Below, in pieces: positions 45,790 through 55,902 of a stretch of 64,000 nucleotides of DNA. Below the pieces are notes generated by a model. The model saw only the letters and a program-made list of their open reading frames with translations, searched no databases and was not told where the DNA came from. A program made the translations under genes and the position numbers. The stretch is from Prillingera fragicola (Eukaryota; Basidiomycota; Tremellomycetes; Trichosporonales; Trichosporonaceae). Where the stretch lies: contig BEDY01000003.1 in assembly GCA_002335605.1 (NCBI GenBank), forward strand, positions 2,294,001 through 2,358,000, given 5' to 3'. Numbering within the stretch: position 1 is the first letter of the stretch; each line of letters opens with the position of its first letter.

Positions 45790-48383
45790 ATGGTCGACCT
45801 CAGATTGAGCAGCCGGGTACGTACACTGCATCCTTTGCATCCACTCCTTCTATTCTGCACGTCGCGTGCTGCCGGTGCGGTATGCACGCTGTGGATGGCT
45901 GTGGCGACGACGGCGGCCATTGCTCGGAGCTCTGGCGGGTGATTGTTGTTTTTGCCCAATGGGGGAGGGTCGTTTGCCCTATGTGGCCCACCCAGTCTAC
46001 CCAGCCAACAACAAACCCACCGCCATCCGCCAGAAGGGTCCCATTGTCCTCTTGCATGCCCAGCAGCATTCACATTGCTTACACCCCCAGGATCCTCGTA
46101 CACCCGGCGACGATGCAAGCATGAATGGCATTGGTCTTATGAGCGAGGTGTGTCATGGGCTGGTGGTGGTGGCCGTGGTCCTTAGGCCCAGACCCACATT
46201 CGTTTGAACCACATTGCTGACAACTGTGCCTTGCTCCTCTCCCTCCCGCCCGCTGTCATCTCTCCGCTCTTTCCATCCCCCTCTATCAGTCGTCATCAAC
46301 TCGCATCCCCTCGCCACGCAAAGGTGCTCCACGCATCCTCCCCACCCCCACTTCCCTCTCCCCATCAAAGTCGTCGTCTGAAAATAGGCTCCCGCCGTCG
46401 TTTGAGCCCACACCGCAGCTTCCGCCGGCCATCCCAAGTCGGTACAGCGCAGGTGTCTACACCCCGCAGTCTCCCTACCGTCCAGGAGAGTACCAGCGGT
46501 CAGAGTGTGCACCTTCAGAGCGCACCCGCATCGAGCGCAAGCTCTTTGATGATGACGAAGACCTTGTAACCAAAAACGAACCAAGTAGCAGTTCCCCACT
46601 GGCACCAGCTTTCGAGGCAAAGATGGTGCTGCGCAATGGCGCATCTGTAGACCTTATCTCTTGGTGAGTAGTCCACCGCCCCCCGCATCGTGCATCCTCT
46701 TACCATACCCTCTCAGGCTGCGGACAAACTTCCACCACCAGCCTCCGCCGCACAGCGCCGTGACACCGTTCATGTCACTGGTGCATGTGCAGCGTTTGTT
46801 GCAGGAGAGGTTCCCCCGCATCCCCGAGCCACCAGAGCTGCATCGCGCCGTGCTCGCTGCCTTCCCTCACTCGGAATGGGAGGTTACTCCGGACAGCAAG
46901 GAGCCCCCTATCATGCGCGGCCTGACATGGCACGGCCGTGATGTCGCCGAGGAGGACGACCCTGATGCTACCCCCGGCCGCACTCGCGCTGTCGCACCGG
47001 CTCGTGGTCGTCTGCCACGGATGGACATTGACACGGCGGTGCCCAACGGCATGCACTCTGGTACCACTAGTCGCAGCCCGACGCAGTCGCCGCTCATGTC
47101 GCCGACGTCAAGCAGCACCCGCCGTGCGCCGCCCGACACGCCTGCGCGCAGCGTTCTCGACGAGTTTGCCGAGATTGCTACACGCACGCCTGTCATGAAA
47201 AAGGAACGCAGTCTCGAGGCGGAGCCGCTCCCTGTTCCTGCTGGCGCATACTCGCTTACGACGATATGCAACTCGACCGACAGGTCGTGGCGCAAGCGTC
47301 CCGCCTCGCAGTCGCCCGAGCGTAGGCGGCGTGCGTCGACCCCCGATGCGCTGCAGGAGCTGCTCAACGCTGCCGAGGCGGTTGAGGGCAGTCCTCTCAA
47401 CTCTGTGCTCTCCAAGCACGAGCGCGGCCACAAGCGGAGACGTACCATTGCCGGCCATGGCCCCGACTTTTCATTCAACCGCATGGCGCCGATGGATGCG
47501 CGCCGAGCACGGTCGGTGCGTGGCACTGCCTCGCCTCAGATTGCTGGGCTGTCGCTGCTGTCTATGCGCGGCGAGCCCATGCTCGTCGAGGACGAGGACC
47601 ACGAGCCAGTGTCTCCGCTGGCATCCGAAGAGTCGGCTGCGTCACAACTTACTTCCATGCACGCTCCTTGGCACGGCCGCCGCGGGCCTGTCGCATCATC
47701 GACCACCTCGCAGCTGTCTGCCATCTCCGAGTCTGTTTCGTCGTCGCTCCCCGGCGGTGTGTCGAGCACGGGCAAGGGCGCGGGTCGCAAGGTCAACGAG
47801 CTGCCGACGTCGTCGCAAGGCCAGTTCCCCGGCGTCGACTGCAAGCCTCCTTACCCTTACCACGAGATGATTAGGTACGCGATCGAGGACGCTCCGGACC
47901 GCAAGCTCCAGCTCGCGCAAATCTACTCGTCTATCGCGGACCGCTTCCCGTTCTTTAAGACTCTTGACGAGAAGAAGACGGCTGGTTGGCAAAACTCGAT
48001 CCGCCACAACCTCTCCTTGAAGTGAGTCTTTGCTCTGTTGATTTTTCAACTAACGTCCCAGGAAAATGTTTGTACGCGTCAACAAGGCCGACGGCTCCCC
48101 CGACGACACTGGCGGCAAGGGCGGCTGGTGGACTGTCCAACCTGGTGTACCCGATGAGGGCCGTCCGGGGCGCAAGGCCAAGGCAAAGCGCCAGGCCGAA
48201 GCTAACGGCACCGGCGGCGACACTGCCTCCAACTCTGCGGACGGCACACCTGCCCCCCCCGCCGCGGCGTCGCTGCCCCCCACGACACCCGGCGCGCCGA
48301 GCTCGGCCCTCCCACCCCCGCTCATGCACCCGGTCGCACCTGCGGTGGCGCCGTCGCAGCCCCGGCTGGCCGAGGGTGCGTAG
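45790..48383 (+). CDS. Forkhead-box transcription factor
   Basis: DNA-binding regulator with a winged-helix forkhead domain. Five exons (45790-45816, 46091-46147, 46290-46663, 46717-48021, 48062-48383) give 694 residues. The forkhead domain starts [18 protein letters not shown] near residue 528, continues [18 protein letters not shown] and recognition helix [11 protein letters not shown], and crosses the last intron into KMFVRVNK. The wing is followed by GGWWTVQPG and a basic patch [12 protein letters not shown], a likely nuclear signal. The N-terminal 500 residues are Ser/Pro-rich with many SP/TP sites, suggesting CDK control as for Fkh2, Hcm1 or Sep1 factors; which of these it is cannot be said. 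The first two introns (274 and 142 bp) are long, and exons 1 and 2 are the least certain part. Confidence 0.88.
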
Positions 48384-50532
48384 GGTCGTGGCTCAAACAG
48401 TGTTAGCGCGTGTAGGCTATTGGAGAGTAGCGTTGTCTGTTTTTGTTTTGTTCCCCCCAGTCTTCGGGCTATGCCGTGCTCAGGTCGGTGCCGCCTGGCA
48501 TGGTATGTGAGCCCGTGGCTTTCGCCGTGGGGCGATCTTTGTGTTATTCTGGTAAAGAAGTGTTGAATGCACTGCATTGTAGGATGCTGCGCCGCGGAAG
48601 ACGCGCGAACATGGTTGCATCGGAGTACGCTATCGACTGCAAGGGCGAAAAACACGGTTATGCTCGCTAAGGAGGCCTTTATCGACACGTGCACCGAGAT
48701 GGGCAGCAATGACCGCCAGGGGAGCATCAAGTGCCACAACCCGCGAGGAAGGATAAAGATAGCCGTGCCAGCAACGTCACCATCAACACGTCAACGTCAG
48801 CCCACCTCGGATCATAACGTGACGCGGGGCCAGAATGTGTTGACCTTGACTTGCTTGCGTCATGGTTGTCGTGCCTTTGTCAACAAATCGTCACTATTGT
48901 GCTGCATACGGGGACGTGTTGTGGCAGCTGGCAGGAGTGGGCAGACCACAGGCCACAACGCCCACGTAGCTAGATACAAGGCTCGGTCAATACCCACCGA
49001 GCTACAAGTTTGCGCGGTCTCTCGTCAGCCCGTAGGTCTGGCAGGTATACCGAGCTGTTCCGGCGGCGGTGCAAGGTGTCAGTGTGTACGGCGGGGGTGA
49101 CGTCTCTCGTCTCGTCAGCTGGCTTGCATCAAGTGGACTCGGAATATCGAGGAGCTCAAGGCAAGCTTTGCCTGCTCTTGATCTTTAGTCATGACCGACG
49201 GGCCATCCATTCCTAATGATCTATTAGCATTACGATTTCCAGCCTCATTTACCAGTTGGGACTGCCCATTAGGATTTCTATTAGTAAATCCACGCTGCGG
49301 AGACCCCACACTCGGCCGCCGAGGCAAAGCCACTTCGTACACGGCCACTCTGTTCCGAAGCAAGATGGACCAGATTTTTCCAGTCACCGTTCCGAGCCCT
49401 CCCCCCGTCCTCGGCGCCCGTCCCATCACCGAAGCCGTGCCAGGCAGCTCCGGAGGTAGCGGGGACAGCTACCAGTGTGTGTGTCCTCCATTTGCACAAG
49501 AGAAGCACGTCTCACGGTCTCTCTTTCACACCATTGTCCATTTTTCAGTAGTAGGCACATGCCCCTAGTGTGCGTACGCCAGAACCAAACATCCATCCAT
49601 CCATCACATACCGACGCGTCTTGACACGGCAGGGTGTGCGTTCCGACCCACGCACACGCACCCACGCTCCTCCCTCTGCAGCAGCGACACTGTTGTGTTG
49701 ACAAGAAGACAAGCCATCGCTACTCTGGCTGAAATAGTTGCTGCAGAAAAACGGCTGGCCATCGTCCCATTCGTTGTTATCGATCGATCGATCGTCCGAC
49801 CCGGCCCAGGAACAACAAGAGAGGTGTGACCATCTTTTGCGAGCAACAACCCCGTTCCACTCCTAGGCGCGTGTTTCGTGTGCATACTACACTTCTCCTC
49901 CTCCTTTTCCCTTTGGGACCGTGCATACTCTAGTCGTACGGCTCTTGCTTCAGACGACACTCTGAACATCCGGCTACTCTGTCATCAAGAAGCATCCACC
50001 TCCCCGTCGTGCCATTCAAGCTCGCAACTCTTCCTGTCGCGTACCTTTCTAGCCGACCTTGCGTCCTTCAAAGCCATCTCACTCGTTCATCAACACTGTC
50101 ACTGTCCGCTGGTCGACATGCCCCCTTGCTCAAGCAACTAGCCCTGGCACGTCTCTAACAAACGCGACACCGAAGCCTACCCGACGGCTCCAGTTCCGGT
50201 TCGCACTCGCACGCACGCAAGCACACAAGCACGCACGCGCCTAGACGGACCGAGGCCTCGTTGATCACACACCTCGCAGTCACACGGCGAGACACGCAGC
50301 CCGAGGCAACCGATTCCGCTACCGACGACGACGCGTAGACACGCTGCGCTGCACAGCTGCTCGTCACTGATAGCAGCGATTGGGGTGCCGAGTGAGCTGG
50401 GAAGCTGGACACGTTTCTGGCTATCTCTGTTCTCAGGCCGTGCTGCCCTTGTTCCAGTGCGGGATAGTCTGAGATTATCATTGCTTCGCCAGGCTTCGCC
50501 TCAAACAGCTCATCTCGTCTCCTCTCGTCGAC
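48384..50532. other. Long intergenic region with TAAT element and simple repeats
   Basis: 2.15 kb with no convincing gene. It holds the forkhead 3' flank and a long promoter/leader for the next gene. Notable: ATTAGGATTTCTATTAG at 49268-49284, an exact inverted copy of 13259-13275, with further TAAT words at 49212-49232; (CATC)4-like repeat at 49590-49605; (ATCG)4 at 49779-49794; and a GCAC/CACG-rich stretch at 50205-50240. Confidence 0.5.
49268..49284. repeat. 17-bp element shared in inverted orientation with 13259-13275
   Basis: ATTAGGATTTCTATTAG here is the exact reverse complement of CTAATAGAAATCCTAAT in the THI20/acidic-protein promoter. Both copies lie in clusters of ATTAG/CTAAT words within otherwise GC-rich intergenic DNA. 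Confidence 0.55.
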
Positions 50533-53091
50533 ATGACAATGGACAAGTTCAAGCGCCGCCTGTCCAACGCGCGCCGCGCCTCAGCCTCGCCATTCAAGGT
50601 CAAGCGACGTCACTCGTCGTCGGACCACTCGCGCGCGATCCGCGCCTCTACCACCCCTCTTGACTCGGGCTCTCCCACGCCCCCGGCGACGCCGGGCCGG
50701 CTCGCACCCCCGCGCAGGCTCAAGCAGCCGTCTAGCTTTGACCAACTCCCAAAGGTTGTTGTCGAGAATGGCCTCAGTGCAAAGCACAAGCGGTACTCGG
50801 CCGGCATTCTCCATCGCAGTCACAGTGACCGTCCACTCCCACCGCCAGTCACGGTCACCCCCTCCCCAGGCTCGACACCCGTCACAGCCTCGCCCATCTC
50901 CCCCGTCGCCGTCCTCCCCACAGTCACCTTTCCCTCACCGCTACACACCGCCACCCCAGTCGTGCCAGCGGCACCCCCCTCTCCCCGCCCCGAGTCCAAG
51001 AAACGCTGGCGCCACGCCCTCGCACCCACACGCCTCCGCTCGCCCTCAGACTCACCGCACACCTCTCCCCCGGGCACACCACGGGGTACGCCGACGCACT
51101 CGCCTCCAATGTCGCCATTGCTCACCGCCTCGCGCCAGCTCGGCGCCACCCCTATAGCTGTGAGGCCGCTTCAGCCGGACGCCTACCAGGCGGCCTTTGT
51201 CGCGCAGCTGCCGGCGCAGGCCCAGGCGGCAGCAACGGCACGGATCTCCCCGGGTAACCTACTGGCCCGCGCAGCCAAGGCCGCCGAGCAGGGCAAGAAG
51301 ACGGATAAGCGGCGCGACGTCGGCCTCGGCCTCCCCTCTGAAGCAGTAGCAGCAGACAAGGCCACGTCGGCGGTGAGCGCCAACGACGCCGAGGTGTCAG
51401 TCTTCGACGTCCGCTGCAGCAAGTCCGCGCCCGAGACATCTGAGACACCCTCCTCGCAGTGGACCTTGTTTGTGCGCGACCTCGGCGCACTGCGGGCCTC
51501 GCTTGGGCCGATGTTTGCCATCGGCCAGCCCAACCCGCGTGCGCGACCTGGACGCAACCGGGAAGAACGGCGGGAGGCGGCGCAGGCCATCTCTGCGCAC
51601 GCCGTCGTGTTCTTCATCTCCCTCCCTATCGTGCTCGTCGCGGGTGTTCTCATCCTCCTCGGCCTGCTCGTCATTTCACTAGGCCTCGGCCTCGTGTGGC
51701 TGTTCAGCAAGGGTATCGGCCTGCGCACGAGTGTGCGTACGTCCAAGCTCCCCCCGGGGCTCGACAACGCTCCGGGAGCCGAAAGGGAGAAATGGGTCTT
51801 TCTACCGGGTATCGCCACCTCGCCCGTCGGCGCGCAATCGGCCATCGACTACTTGCACGCCCTCGTGCGCCGGCCAGTCACGTCCATGCCCGCCACGTCC
51901 AGGGGCCTGATCATTGATCTCATTGCCATGGTCCTCGCTCGCGCGGGCGTAAAGCTCCCCGGCTTTGACGACGGGAACGAGGAGCTTGGATTCCAGTTCC
52001 TCCGCACCGCCCTCCTCGACCGCGCACTCACGCGGGTCGTGCTCGTAGCGCACTCGACGGGGGCGGTTCGAGCCGCGACCTATCTCTCCCGCCTCTCCGC
52101 CGACGCCGCCACGGCAGCCGTCCTCCCCAAGCTCGAGATCTACACCTTTGGCTCGGCAGCACGCAACTTCGCCTCGCCGGTCCTCCAGCCCAAGCTCACC
52201 ATTGCGACGCACCTGACGACCTCGCCGACGACCAGCATGGCCCCGCGCCCCGTCTCGCCGCCGCCGGCGGCTGTGGCGGGGCCGCTCTTGTTCAAGAGGT
52301 CGTTGTCGGCTGCGGCTGTTGGGAGCGAGAGCTGTGTGCCGAGTGCGGCGTCGTCTTTGCGCAGTCTTGGCAATGGGCTGGAGGTAGTCAAGGAGAGCAA
52401 GCTTGCCAAGGAGAACAAGCCTGGCAAGGAGAACAAACCCGCCAAGGAGAGCAAGGAGAGCAAGAAGGAGAAGAAGGAGTCCAAGGAGAAAGAGAAGAAG
52501 GAAAGCAAGGAAAAGGAGAAGAGGGAGAAGACGGAGGCGAAAGAGAAGGAGAAGGAGAAGGAGAAGGAGAAGGAGAAGGAGAAGGAGAAGGAGAAGGAGA
52601 AGGAGAAGGAGAAGGAGAAGGAGAAGGAGAAGGAGAAGAAGGAGACCAAAGAGCTCAAAGAGCCCAAGCGCGCCAAGAGACTCTCCGAGTCTAGCGGCTC
52701 CTCGACCATGGTCGAAGAGCCCGAGGACTGCGTCACCCCGCGCCCAGCCGCGCCCGCCACACGCAAGCAGCGCACCAAGTGTGCAGTGCACGTGGAGCAC
52801 TTTGCCAACGCCGCCGACCCCGTCGCGCAGCTCGGCGTCCTCGCGTCCGTGCCCTCCCACGACGCCGACGCGACCTGGCGCCCCAACGACAACACCCACG
52901 GCGTGCGCGGGGGCCACGCCGGCAAGGTCTTTGTGCGCGCGGGCGAGTCTGGGCACGCGTTTCTGGACCACTACCTCGCGCCTGGAGAGAGTTTTTTGGC
53001 ACACCCCGGTCTGGCGGGGAGGAGCCGGCTGGGCGAGTATGTTGGTGGTGCAAGGGTTGCGCCGTTGGCTGGGGAGGTGGACCTTGTGTAG
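50533..53091 (+). CDS. Membrane-anchored hydrolase-like protein with Lys/Glu repeat
   Basis: Single exon, 852 residues. Residues 1-330 are disordered and very rich in Ser, Pro and Arg with many SP/TP sites. One strong hydrophobic segment (VVFFISLPIVLVAGVLILLG then LLVISLGLGLVWLF, about residues 357-390) is long enough for two membrane passes. The part after it reads like an alpha/beta-hydrolase or lipase-type domain: KWVFLPGIATSPVGAQSAID, then VVLVAHSTGAVRAATYLSRL with a possible nucleophile Ser in A-H-S-T-G, and KLEIYTFGSAARNF. That domain is interrupted by a Lys/Glu low-complexity insert (about 620-710), which includes (EK)16, before resuming at KCAVHVEHFANAADPVAQLG and ending HAFLDHYLAPG. 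I know of lipid-linked fungal proteins of this layout but cannot name the family; the catalytic call is inference. Confidence 0.8.
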   Translation: MTMDKFKRRLSNARRASASPFKVKRRHSSSDHSRAIRASTTPLDSGSPTPPATPGRLAPPRRLKQPSSFDQLPKVVVENGLSAKHKRYSAGILHRSHSDRPLPPPVTVTPSPGSTPVTASPISPVAVLPTVTFPSPLHTATPVVPAAPPSPRPESKKRWRHALAPTRLRSPSDSPHTSPPGTPRGTPTHSPPMSPLLTASRQLGATPIAVRPLQPDAYQAAFVAQLPAQAQAAATARISPGNLLARAAKAAEQGKKTDKRRDVGLGLPSEAVAADKATSAVSANDAEVSVFDVRCSKSAPETSETPSSQWTLFVRDLGALRASLGPMFAIGQPNPRARPGRNREERREAAQAISAHAVVFFISLPIVLVAGVLILLGLLVISLGLGLVWLFSKGIGLRTSVRTSKLPPGLDNAPGAEREKWVFLPGIATSPVGAQSAIDYLHALVRRPVTSMPATSRGLIIDLIAMVLARAGVKLPGFDDGNEELGFQFLRTALLDRALTRVVLVAHSTGAVRAATYLSRLSADAATAAVLPKLEIYTFGSAARNFASPVLQPKLTIATHLTTSPTTSMAPRPVSPPPAAVAGPLLFKRSLSAAAVGSESCVPSAASSLRSLGNGLEVVKESKLAKENKPGKENKPAKESKESKKEKKESKEKEKKESKEKEKREKTEAKEKEKEKEKEKEKEKEKEKEKEKEKEKEKEKEKKETKELKEPKRAKRLSESSGSSTMVEEPEDCVTPRPAAPATRKQRTKCAVHVEHFANAADPVAQLGVLASVPSHDADATWRPNDNTHGVRGGHAGKVFVRAGESGHAFLDHYLAPGESFLAHPGLAGRSRLGEYVGGARVAPLAGEVDLV
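52543..52638 (+). repeat. (GAGAAG)16 tandem repeat, in frame
   Basis: Sixteen perfect copies of the hexamer GAGAAG (96 bp) encode alternating Glu-Lys within the hydrolase-like protein. Perfect repetition of the DNA, not only the protein, indicates recent slippage expansion. It would form a charged single alpha-helix-like linker. Confidence 0.9.
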
Positions 53092-53266
53092 GATTAGCTT
53101 TGCATTGAAGCATTACATTAGCATATAGAATTTAACATGTATATTTAGTACCTCTCACGAGCGCTGCTTCACTGTCGCAGGGAGGGTGCCACACTGAGCC
53201 ACTCGCTGCCAGACGTACGTACCTGAACTCTGCATCAACAACACCGACTCCACCACCCACTCTATC

Positions 53267-55370
53267 ATGTCGTTCCAGTCCCGCAAAGCTGCGAGAGATC
53301 AACGACTTGGCAAGTCGCACGTGCAGCGCGCTGCTGCTGCCTCTGCCGAGTCTGCAGCAGTGCCTGCTGGGAAGGACAGCGCTGGCGGCTCCACCTCCTC
53401 CCAACCAGCCATAGACATGCCAGTTACGCGGACAGACGTGGAAATCGACACGGACGACATGGCCAAGCTCAACCTCTCCGACTCTTTACCCTCTACCCTC
53501 ACTCGTCCAGCGCCACCAGCGAGCGAGCCGCGCGCCACCCCACAGCGAGAGACGACAGAATCCGACGACGCGCTGCTGTACGCTTCTGAACTGGAGGGCT
53601 CGCCGCTCGACGTGCGTGTCGCTGCTGGGCGCGGAAGGGGGTTGTATGCCACCCAGGCCATTGCAGCAGGTACGTCTCTCCGGAGAGCGCTCGCTAACGC
53701 CCCACAGGCAGCACCCCGCTGCGCGCGACGCCGACCGTGGCCGTGCTCTCCAATTCAAAACTCACAACCCACTGCTCCAACTGCCATCTCCCCAAAAAGG
53801 TCCTCCGCTGCGCATCCTGCAAGGCCCTGCACTACTGCTCGTCAACGTGCCAAATGGCCGACTGGGCCGCGCACAAGCCCGAGTGCGCGGCGCTCAAGCG
53901 GCTCCGCACCATGTGGGCGGGCGTGTACCCTGCCAAGGCGGCGCGGGGGGATGATCTGAGCTGGGTCATGTCCGAGGGCGTGCGTGCGCTTGGGCGGCTG
54001 TGCTGGGGGCGCCGCGCGGCGAGGGACGCGCAGGGCTGGGATCCGGCGTGGTGGCTCCGTGTTGCTGCTATGGAGGCGCGTGAGTGTGTTGTGTGGAGGG
54101 GGCTGACGGAAGACACCAAGACGTTGCCGGGACGGACGGTCATGCAGCACGCGAGGCAGATTCAGCAGCTGCGCCACTACTTGTCTGCAGCTTATCCGTC
54201 CTCTACGCCCGACGTGTTGCACCCGGTAGACGTGGGTGCGTTTGGGTTTACGACGCCTGCCGACGTGGTACACCTCGCTTCGGCCTTTGCGGTGAACAGC
54301 TTTACGCTCGCCACGCCAGATCTCACCCCCGTGGGCGTCGCTACTGCCCCGACTGTCGCGCTGTGCAACCACGCCTGCGAGCCCAACGCTGTCGTCGTCT
54401 TTCCCTTGGGCGGCAGGGATATGCGCGTGGTGGCGCTGCGCGACATTGCACCGGGGGAAGAGCTGCTCACGTCCTACATTGACGTGTCGATGCCGTTTGC
54501 CGAGCGGCAAGCGGATCTTGCACAGAGGTATGGCTTCAAGTGTGCATGCAGTCTTTGCGTCAAGGGCGAACACTGGGTCGACCCGAGGTGGTCCGTCAAG
54601 CACCCCGGGTGCAAGGCCACGGCCGAGCCCATGTTGGGGGAGACGTCGGCATGGCCGCAGAGCTGTGGACCTATGCCTGGTGAGTCTACCGTCACATCCG
54701 AGCTGACGCGCAAGACATGCGCCACACTGGCGTCGCGACAGTAGAGTGCAACTGCGGCGAATCATTTACAGTCGACGTCCCCGCGCTCCGCAAGAACATT
54801 GAGGCAGCAAAACTGGTCCTCCAGGCAGACGAAGCTGGTACACTCGGTACGCCTCGTCCTCTCCAAAGCTGACACCAAGACCGCACAACAACCCTCCCCC
54901 TCCTCTCGACCCTCACACCAAAACTAGCCGCCGCCCTGCCACCGAGCGCCTTCCCCCTCCTCCCGCTGGTCCGGGTACACGCCCTCCTCCTCACCCCGCC
55001 CGCCAGCACCCAGGACTGGACATGGAGCAACGCCCTCCTCAGCGCCGCCGCGCGCGGCGCCCACGACGCACACCCGCCCAATCACCCCACGGTCGGCATC
55101 GTGTTGGCGGAAAAGGCACAGATGCTGACCGTGGACCCGCAGGCGTTGCCTACTGGCACGGCCGGGGACGAGGCGGTCAAGAGGAGGACGCTGAGTGAGG
55201 AGGGGCGGGAGGCCGAGGTCCGTCAGCTGTCGCTTGCGGTTCGGGCGCTGCGGGAGGCCATCGAGGCGTGCGATAAGGGTTTTGGGGCCGGTGGGGACGT
55301 GGCTGCAGACTTGCGCAGAGCGCTGAGCGGCGCCGAGGCCGAGCTCGACATGTTGCGCCGCCAGGGTTAG
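53267..55370 (+). CDS. SET and MYND domain lysine methyltransferase (SMYD/Set6-like)
   Basis: Protein-lysine methyltransferase with a SET domain split by a MYND zinc finger. Four exons (53267-53669, 53708-54679, 54742-54846, 54880-55370) give 656 residues. After a disordered N-terminus, the first SET piece is VRVAAGRGRGLYATQAIAAG. The MYND finger, starting CSNCHLPKKVLRCASCKALH and continuing YCSSTCQMADWAAHKPEC, spans about residues 157-195 with all zinc ligands. The SET core has CNHACEPNAVVVF (the NHxCxPN SAM site), GEELLTSYIDVSMPFAERQ and the post-SET Cys cluster FKCACSLC with later CNC. The C-terminal third (TTTLPLLSTLTPKLAAALPP onward) is helical, as in SMYD proteins. The last intron is 33 bp ending CCAAG; using the next possible AG instead would drop the conserved-looking TLTPKLAAAL stretch. 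Substrate unknown. Confidence 0.92.
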
Positions 55371-55446
55371 TAGAGCAAGCAAGCATAGTCTGGGGCATAT
55401 CCTTTCATCTGATCATTTCTGGGCATACAACGTTTCCATCGCGGGT

Positions 55447-55902
55447 TTACTGAGTGTGCATGACCTTGTCCTCCTCGACGTGGTCAATCACGTCGTGGCC
55501 AGAGGCCAGCGACTGGAGCGACGAGAAGGCGTCCGGAGACATGTTGACGACGGCAAACGGGAAGACTGCTTGTTAGGGCTATGCGTGCTGGGTGGGACTC
55601 ACTCGAGGACCCGACGTTCTCGTCCTTGACGACCTGGCCGCCCTTGGACTTGATGTCCTCGAGAATCTTGGCCTTGTCGTCGGCCGAGGCCGTCTTCTTG
55701 AACTTTACAATGACTGGCGTGTTAGCACTCACTCCGGAAGGTGGGTGGGTGGCGAGCCGAGCCGCGTGTCGCCGTCGAGCGAGCCCCCAGCGCAGCGCAG
55801 TGCACCGAGCACCAGCAGCGCTAGCCCCAGCAGCCAACACGACACCGATACCACGCCCTCGATGCATGACCACTCGGACCAAGACTCACCGTCGTTACCC
55901 AT
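55447..55902 (-). CDS. PBI2: Proteinase B inhibitor-like protein (inhibitor I9)
   Basis: Small I9-type (subtilisin propeptide-like) inhibitor of vacuolar proteinase B. Three exons (55890-55902, 55603-55713, 55447-55565) give 80 residues, close to yeast Pbi2 (75). It reads MGNDVIVKFKKTASADDKAK, then KILEDIKSKGGQVVKDENVG, IFPFAVVNMSPDAFSSLQSL and HDVIDHVEEDKVMHTQ; the last segment matches the conserved Pbi2 end, which inserts in the protease active site. Upstream of this ATG the frame stays open to an ATG at 56163 and encodes a hydrophobic stretch (KLFLLLAVVLVSVLFF, then REPIKSFAPASFAAP) that would be a signal anchor, giving a 167-residue form. Either the protein is secretory, or this is a CT-rich leader that only looks hydrophobic. 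Converges with the SMYD gene, 76 bases apart. Confidence 0.9.
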
